Origin: Eubacteriales bacterium | Lineage (GTDB): Bacteria > Bacillota > Clostridia > Christensenellales > CAG-138 | Length of the DNA: 8,947 bases | Direction of reading: 5' to 3' | NCBI GenBank assembly: GCA_030695285.1 | Contig: JAUYTF010000177.1 | Location: forward strand, 1-8,947 | Part shown: piece by piece, positions 6,146 to 8,947 of the stretch | Numbering within the stretch: position 1 is the stretch's first letter | Layout: every line of letters starts with the position of its first letter | Notes under the pieces: model-generated | Database searches by the model: none | The model's input: only the letters and a program-made list of their open reading frames with translations | Told to the model about the DNA's origin: nothing | Program-made: the position numbers and the translations under genes

Positions 6146-6151
6146 GTCGTT

Positions 6152-6157
6152 TCCTCT
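6152..6157 (-). promoter_or_regulatory. Ribosome binding site supporting the TTG start of the GH32 gene
   Basis: AGAGGA on the minus strand lies 6 bp before TTG at 6145. The upstream ATG at 6164 is in another frame, so TTG is the best start. Confidence 0.65.
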
Positions 6158-6240
6158 TCTTCATCAAACAGATTCATTATCTTAAAAACACAGAGCCCTA
6201 TTTTAATGATGTTGCCCGTCTGATCAAGTTCATTATTTTC

Positions 6241-6270
6241 ATTATAAATGCGTTGCTGGTTTCAACGCAA
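6241..6270 (-). promoter_or_regulatory. Promoter of the GH32 gene with an internal palindrome
   Basis: On the minus strand TTGCGT (6265-6270), an 18-bp spacer and a perfect TATAAT (6241-6246) lie about 95 bp upstream of the TTG start. The -35 box is weak. The spacer contains the dyad TGCGTTG-N7-CAACGCA (6249-6269), which starts within the -35 box, so a bound dimer would block polymerase. The same dyad could also serve as a terminator stem for the preceding oxidoreductase gene. Confidence 0.5.
6249..6269 (-). terminator. 7-bp hairpin: operator of the GH32 promoter or second terminator of the oxidoreductase gene
   Basis: TGCGTTG and CAACGCA form a perfect 7-bp stem with a 7-nt loop, followed on the minus strand by TTTATAAT. 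Its position past the oxidoreductase stop and the T-rich run fit a terminator; its position between the -35 and -10 boxes of the GH32 promoter fits an operator. The sequence alone does not decide. Confidence 0.4.
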
Positions 6271-6273
6271 CGA

Positions 6274-6297
6274 GAGCCGCGGATTTCTCCGTGGCTC
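6274..6297 (-). terminator. Probable terminator hairpin of the pyruvate:ferredoxin oxidoreductase gene
   Basis: Arms 6274-6283 and 6288-6297 pair over ten positions around a 4-nt GAAA loop (minus strand), with one A-C mismatch; in plus-strand RNA the same place would be a G-U pair. It lies 36 bp past the oxidoreductase stop. No U tract follows, so termination may depend on this hairpin together with the one at 6249-6269. Confidence 0.45.
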
Positions 6298-6332
6298 CCG
6301 TGCTGTTGTATGTGATTTTGGAGTTTGGTCGC

Positions 6333-8947
6333 TTACTCCATCGCGTTGAGCTTTTTGTAGTATTCGATCTTATCCATGGCTTCCTTCTCGGCGCGCTCGA
6401 AGAGTCCATCAGCCACATCCGGGAAGGTCTTCTTCAGCGAAGCATAACGCACTTCGCTAGTGATGAACTCCTGGAAGCTTCCGTTTGCGTCCTTGCTGTC
6501 GAGCGTGAAGGGATTCTTACCCTGATCCGAAAGGTCGGGGTTGTAGCGGTACAGCGGCCAGTAACCGGACTCAACCGCTTTCTTTGCTTCAAGCTGAGAA
6601 TGGCCCATGTTGATGCCGTGGTTGATGCATGGCGAGTAGGCAATGATCAAGCTAGGTCCCTTGTACGCTTCCGCTTCGTTGACGGCTTTCATGAGCTGAT
6701 TGGGATTTGCGCCCATGCTGACTTTCGCCACATAGACATAGCCATAGCTCATCGCCATCAGGCCGAGATCCTTTTTCTTGGTGCGCTTACCGGCTGCGGC
6801 AAACTTCGCAATCGAGCCCGTCGGCGTCGCTTTGCTGGACTGGCCGCCCGTGTTGGAGTACAGCTCGGTATCAAGCACGAGCACGTTGATATCCTCATCC
6901 ATCGCGAGCACGTGGTCAAGCCCGCCGTAGCCGATGTCATACGCCCAGCCGTCGCCGCCGATGACCCAGATGGATTGTTTGGCGAGCAGGTCTTTGCCTT
7001 CGAGCAGCTCGTTGGTGAGATTGCAGGCTTCACACTCGCAAACTTTCCTGTTCTTGAGCCACTCTGCTTCCCACTCGGTGCCCGTCAGGTCAACGCCGTC
7101 CTGGGCCGCTGCAATCAGGCGATCGGCAGCCGCTCTGGAAGCTGCGCCGTCGTCTTTTTTCTCGAGCCAGTTCTGCGCCGCCGCGCGGAGCTCATCGGTC
7201 GTGTACTCCGCGGTGATGACCTTGTTGACAACTTCGGTCAGGCGGTTTCGGCGCTGCGTGTTGGCAAGCACCATGCCAAAGCCGAACTCGGCATTGTCTT
7301 CGAAGAGGGAGTTCGACCACGCGGGGCCCTGACCCTTGTCGTTCACCGTGTAGGGGCATGTCGGCGCGCTGCCGCCGTAGATGGAGGAGCAGCCCGTCGC
7401 GTTGGCAATGACCATGCGATCTCCGTACAGCTGCGTAATGAGCTTGATGTAGGGTGTTTCGCCACAGCCTGCGCAAGCGCCGCTAAACTCGAAGAGCGGC
7501 TTCTTAAACTGGCTGCCTTTGACCGTTGCGGTGTTGAACTCCAGCTCTTTTTCCGGCAGGTCGGCAAAGTAGTTCCAGTTGTCTTCTTCCTTTTCCACGG
7601 CGTCTGCCAGCGGACGGAACTCGAGTGCCTTGACCTTTGCCGGGCAAACGTCGATGCAGTTGCCGCAGCCGGTGCAGTCCCATGGGCTGATCTGAATGCG
7701 GAACTCGAGGTTTTCAAAGCCCTTGCCCTGCGCCTTCTTAGTTTCAAATCCGGCGGGAGCAGCGGTTCTTTCCTCCGCGGTGACCAGCACCGGGCGGATG
7801 ACCGCATGCGGGCAGGCCAGCGCGCACTGGTTGCACTGGATGCAGTTGTCGGCTATCCAGCAGGGCACGTCAACGGCGATGCCGCGTTTTTCATATTTCG
7901 TGGTGCCGGTCGGAACCGTACCATCCGGGCTAAACTTCGAAACGGGGAGGTTGTCGCCCGCCTGCGCGAGCACCGGCCCTATGAACGCTGCGAAATACGA
8001 ATCGTCGGTGGTCTTCACGGCAACGGCTCCGTCGGTTGCGGTTGCCCAGGAAGCGGGATACTTCACTTCTTCATAGCCGGTCGCGCCAAGGTCGATCGCG
8101 TCCCAGTTTTGCTTGACGATCTCATCGCCCTTATTACCGTAGGATTTCTTCGCGGCTGCCTTCATGTAATCGACGGCTTCATCCACGGGGATGACGTCCG
8201 CGAGCTTGAAGAACGCGCTCTGCATGATCGTATTGATGCGTCCGCCCATGCCCACTTCGCGGGCGAGTTTGATGGCATCGATGTTGTAGAAGCGAATCTT
8301 CTTTTTCGCGATGGTCTGCTTGAGGGACGCGGGCAGCTCACATTCCATCTCTGCGAGCGTCCAGGGGCTGTTGAGCAGAAATACGCCGCCTTCACGGATG
8401 CCTTCTGCAACGGCGTATCGCGTCACATAAGAGGGGTTATGGCAGGCAACAAAGTCCGCATTGTCGATCAGATACGGGCTCTGGATCGCCTTTTTGCCAA
8501 AGCGAAGATGTGAAACGGTGAGTCCGCCGGATTTTTTCGAGTCGTAGGCGAAATACCCTTGCACATAGAGCGGCGTGTGGTCGCCGATGATCTTGATGGA
8601 GTTTTTGTTCGCGCCAACCGTGCCGTCCGCGCCAAGGCCGAAGAATTTGCACGCGATGGTGCCTTTTGGCGAAGCGTTTACCTGACGGGTCACGGTAAGC
8701 GAGGTGTTGGTCACGTCGTCATTGATGCCGACGGTGAAGTGATTCTTGGGCTGCTTTGTTTCGGCGTTGGCAAACACGGCGTCCACCATGGAAGGCGTGA
8801 ATTCCTTGCTTCCGAGGCCGTAACGACCGCCGATGACCTTGATGTCCTTGTGTCCGGTTTCAACCAGCGCGTTGAGCACATCCTGATACAGCGGTTCGCC
8901 GAGGGAGCCGGGCTCCTTCGTGCGGTCGAGCACCGCAAGGCGCTTGA
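6333..8947 (-). CDS. nifJ: Pyruvate:ferredoxin (flavodoxin) oxidoreductase, C-terminal part, cut at the right edge
   Basis: The enzyme converts pyruvate and CoA to acetyl-CoA and CO2 while reducing ferredoxin, a central step of anaerobic energy metabolism in the cytoplasm. The reading frame stays open to the right edge (KRLAVLDRTKEPGS is the first readable stretch), so about 300 N-terminal residues, including the pyruvate-binding domain I, lie outside. Numbering from V at 8933: the CoA-binding/gamma region covers about 85-290 (FFGLGADGTVGANK, GYFAYDSKKSGG). A two-cluster ferredoxin domain has C364, C367, C370, C374 and C420, C423, C426, C430. The TPP domain follows, with proximal-cluster cysteines C487, C490, C515 and C769 and the TPP motif from GDG (660-662) to N694 (YSNTGGQ). 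All expected cluster ligands in this part are present. An added CxCxxC (C632, C634, C637) is noted separately. The stop is TAA at 6333, followed by hairpins at 6274-6297 and 6249-6269. The promoter is outside the window. Confidence 0.97.
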   Translation of the reverse strand, partial: KRLAVLDRTKEPGSLGEPLYQDVLNALVETGHKDIKVIGGRYGLGSKEFTPSMVDAVFANAETKQPKNHFTVGINDDVTNTSLTVTRQVNASPKGTIACKFFGLGADGTVGANKNSIKIIGDHTPLYVQGYFAYDSKKSGGLTVSHLRFGKKAIQSPYLIDNADFVACHNPSYVTRYAVAEGIREGGVFLLNSPWTLAEMECELPASLKQTIAKKKIRFYNIDAIKLAREVGMGGRINTIMQSAFFKLADVIPVDEAVDYMKAAAKKSYGNKGDEIVKQNWDAIDLGATGYEEVKYPASWATATDGAVAVKTTDDSYFAAFIGPVLAQAGDNLPVSKFSPDGTVPTGTTKYEKRGIAVDVPCWIADNCIQCNQCALACPHAVIRPVLVTAEERTAAPAGFETKKAQGKGFENLEFRIQISPWDCTGCGNCIDVCPAKVKALEFRPLADAVEKEEDNWNYFADLPEKELEFNTATVKGSQFKKPLFEFSGACAGCGETPYIKLITQLYGDRMVIANATGCSSIYGGSAPTCPYTVNDKGQGPAWSNSLFEDNAEFGFGMVLANTQRRNRLTEVVNKVITAEYTTDELRAAAQNWLEKKDDGAASRAAADRLIAAAQDGVDLTGTEWEAEWLKNRKVCECEACNLTNELLEGKDLLAKQSIWVIGGDGWAYDIGYGGLDHVLAMDEDINVLVLDTELYSNTGGQSSKATPTGSIAKFAAAGKRTKKKDLGLMAMSYGYVYVAKVSMGANPNQLMKAVNEAEAYKGPSLIIAYSPCINHGINMGHSQLEAKKAVESGYWPLYRYNPDLSDQGKNPFTLDSKDANGSFQEFITSEVRYASLKKTFPDVADGLFERAEKEAMDKIEYYKKLNAME

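Noticed and set aside
6249..6269. Catabolite responsive element (CcpA site) at the GH32 promoter
   Set aside because: The best alignment to the cre consensus lacks the central CG and has further mismatches; the simple dyad is the better description.
6291..8513. A 740-codon open frame on the plus strand, opposite the oxidoreductase gene
   Set aside because: It mirrors the codon pattern of a clearly conserved minus-strand gene, its translation is Arg/Val/Gly-rich with no recognisable domain, and it has no convincing ribosome binding site. It is a shadow frame.

Overview
The window looks like chromosomal DNA from an anaerobic low-to-mid GC Bacillota, most likely class Clostridia. Supporting signs are a large single-chain pyruvate:ferredoxin oxidoreductase, an ECF-type vitamin transporter S component, strong AGGAG/GGAGG ribosome binding sites, sigma-A-like promoters in AT-rich gaps between roughly half-GC genes, and GTG/TTG starts. 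Genus cannot be judged. All six genes lie on the minus strand, so transcription runs right to left.

From right (upstream) to left: (i) 6333-8947, the C-terminal ~870 residues of pyruvate:ferredoxin oxidoreductase, cut by the window edge; (ii) 4682-6145, a cytoplasmic GH32 beta-fructosidase with a TTG start, whose promoter contains a clean palindrome; (iii) 3504-4472, an EamA/DMT-family ten-helix permease with a GTG start; (iv) 3074-3503, a 430-bp gene-free regulatory region with a 52-54 bp tandem array (about four units), each unit carrying a 19-bp palindrome beside promoter-like elements, followed by a structured leader; (v) 2273-3073, an ECF S component with an extra C-terminal domain resembling the C-terminal domain of transketolase; (vi) 344-2008, a membrane-anchored NlpC/P60 cell-wall hydrolase with two peptidoglycan-binding repeats and a long disordered cytoplasmic tail; (vii) 1-170, the first 56 codons of lepA (EF-4), whose promoter overlaps a 31-bp tandem duplication.

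Each gene appears to have its own promoter, and several have terminator hairpins, so this is a run of mostly single-gene units rather than one operon. The functional themes are separate: central anaerobic energy metabolism (PFOR), fructoside use (GH32), solute export/import (EamA), vitamin-precursor uptake (S component), cell-wall remodelling (NlpC/P60) and translation (LepA).

The two most unusual items are the S component/transketolase-domain fusion and the repeated operator-promoter array in front of it. Together they suggest a tightly regulated uptake gene, possibly tied to thiamine. The domain call and the regulatory reading are inferences from reading sequence by eye, not from searches.
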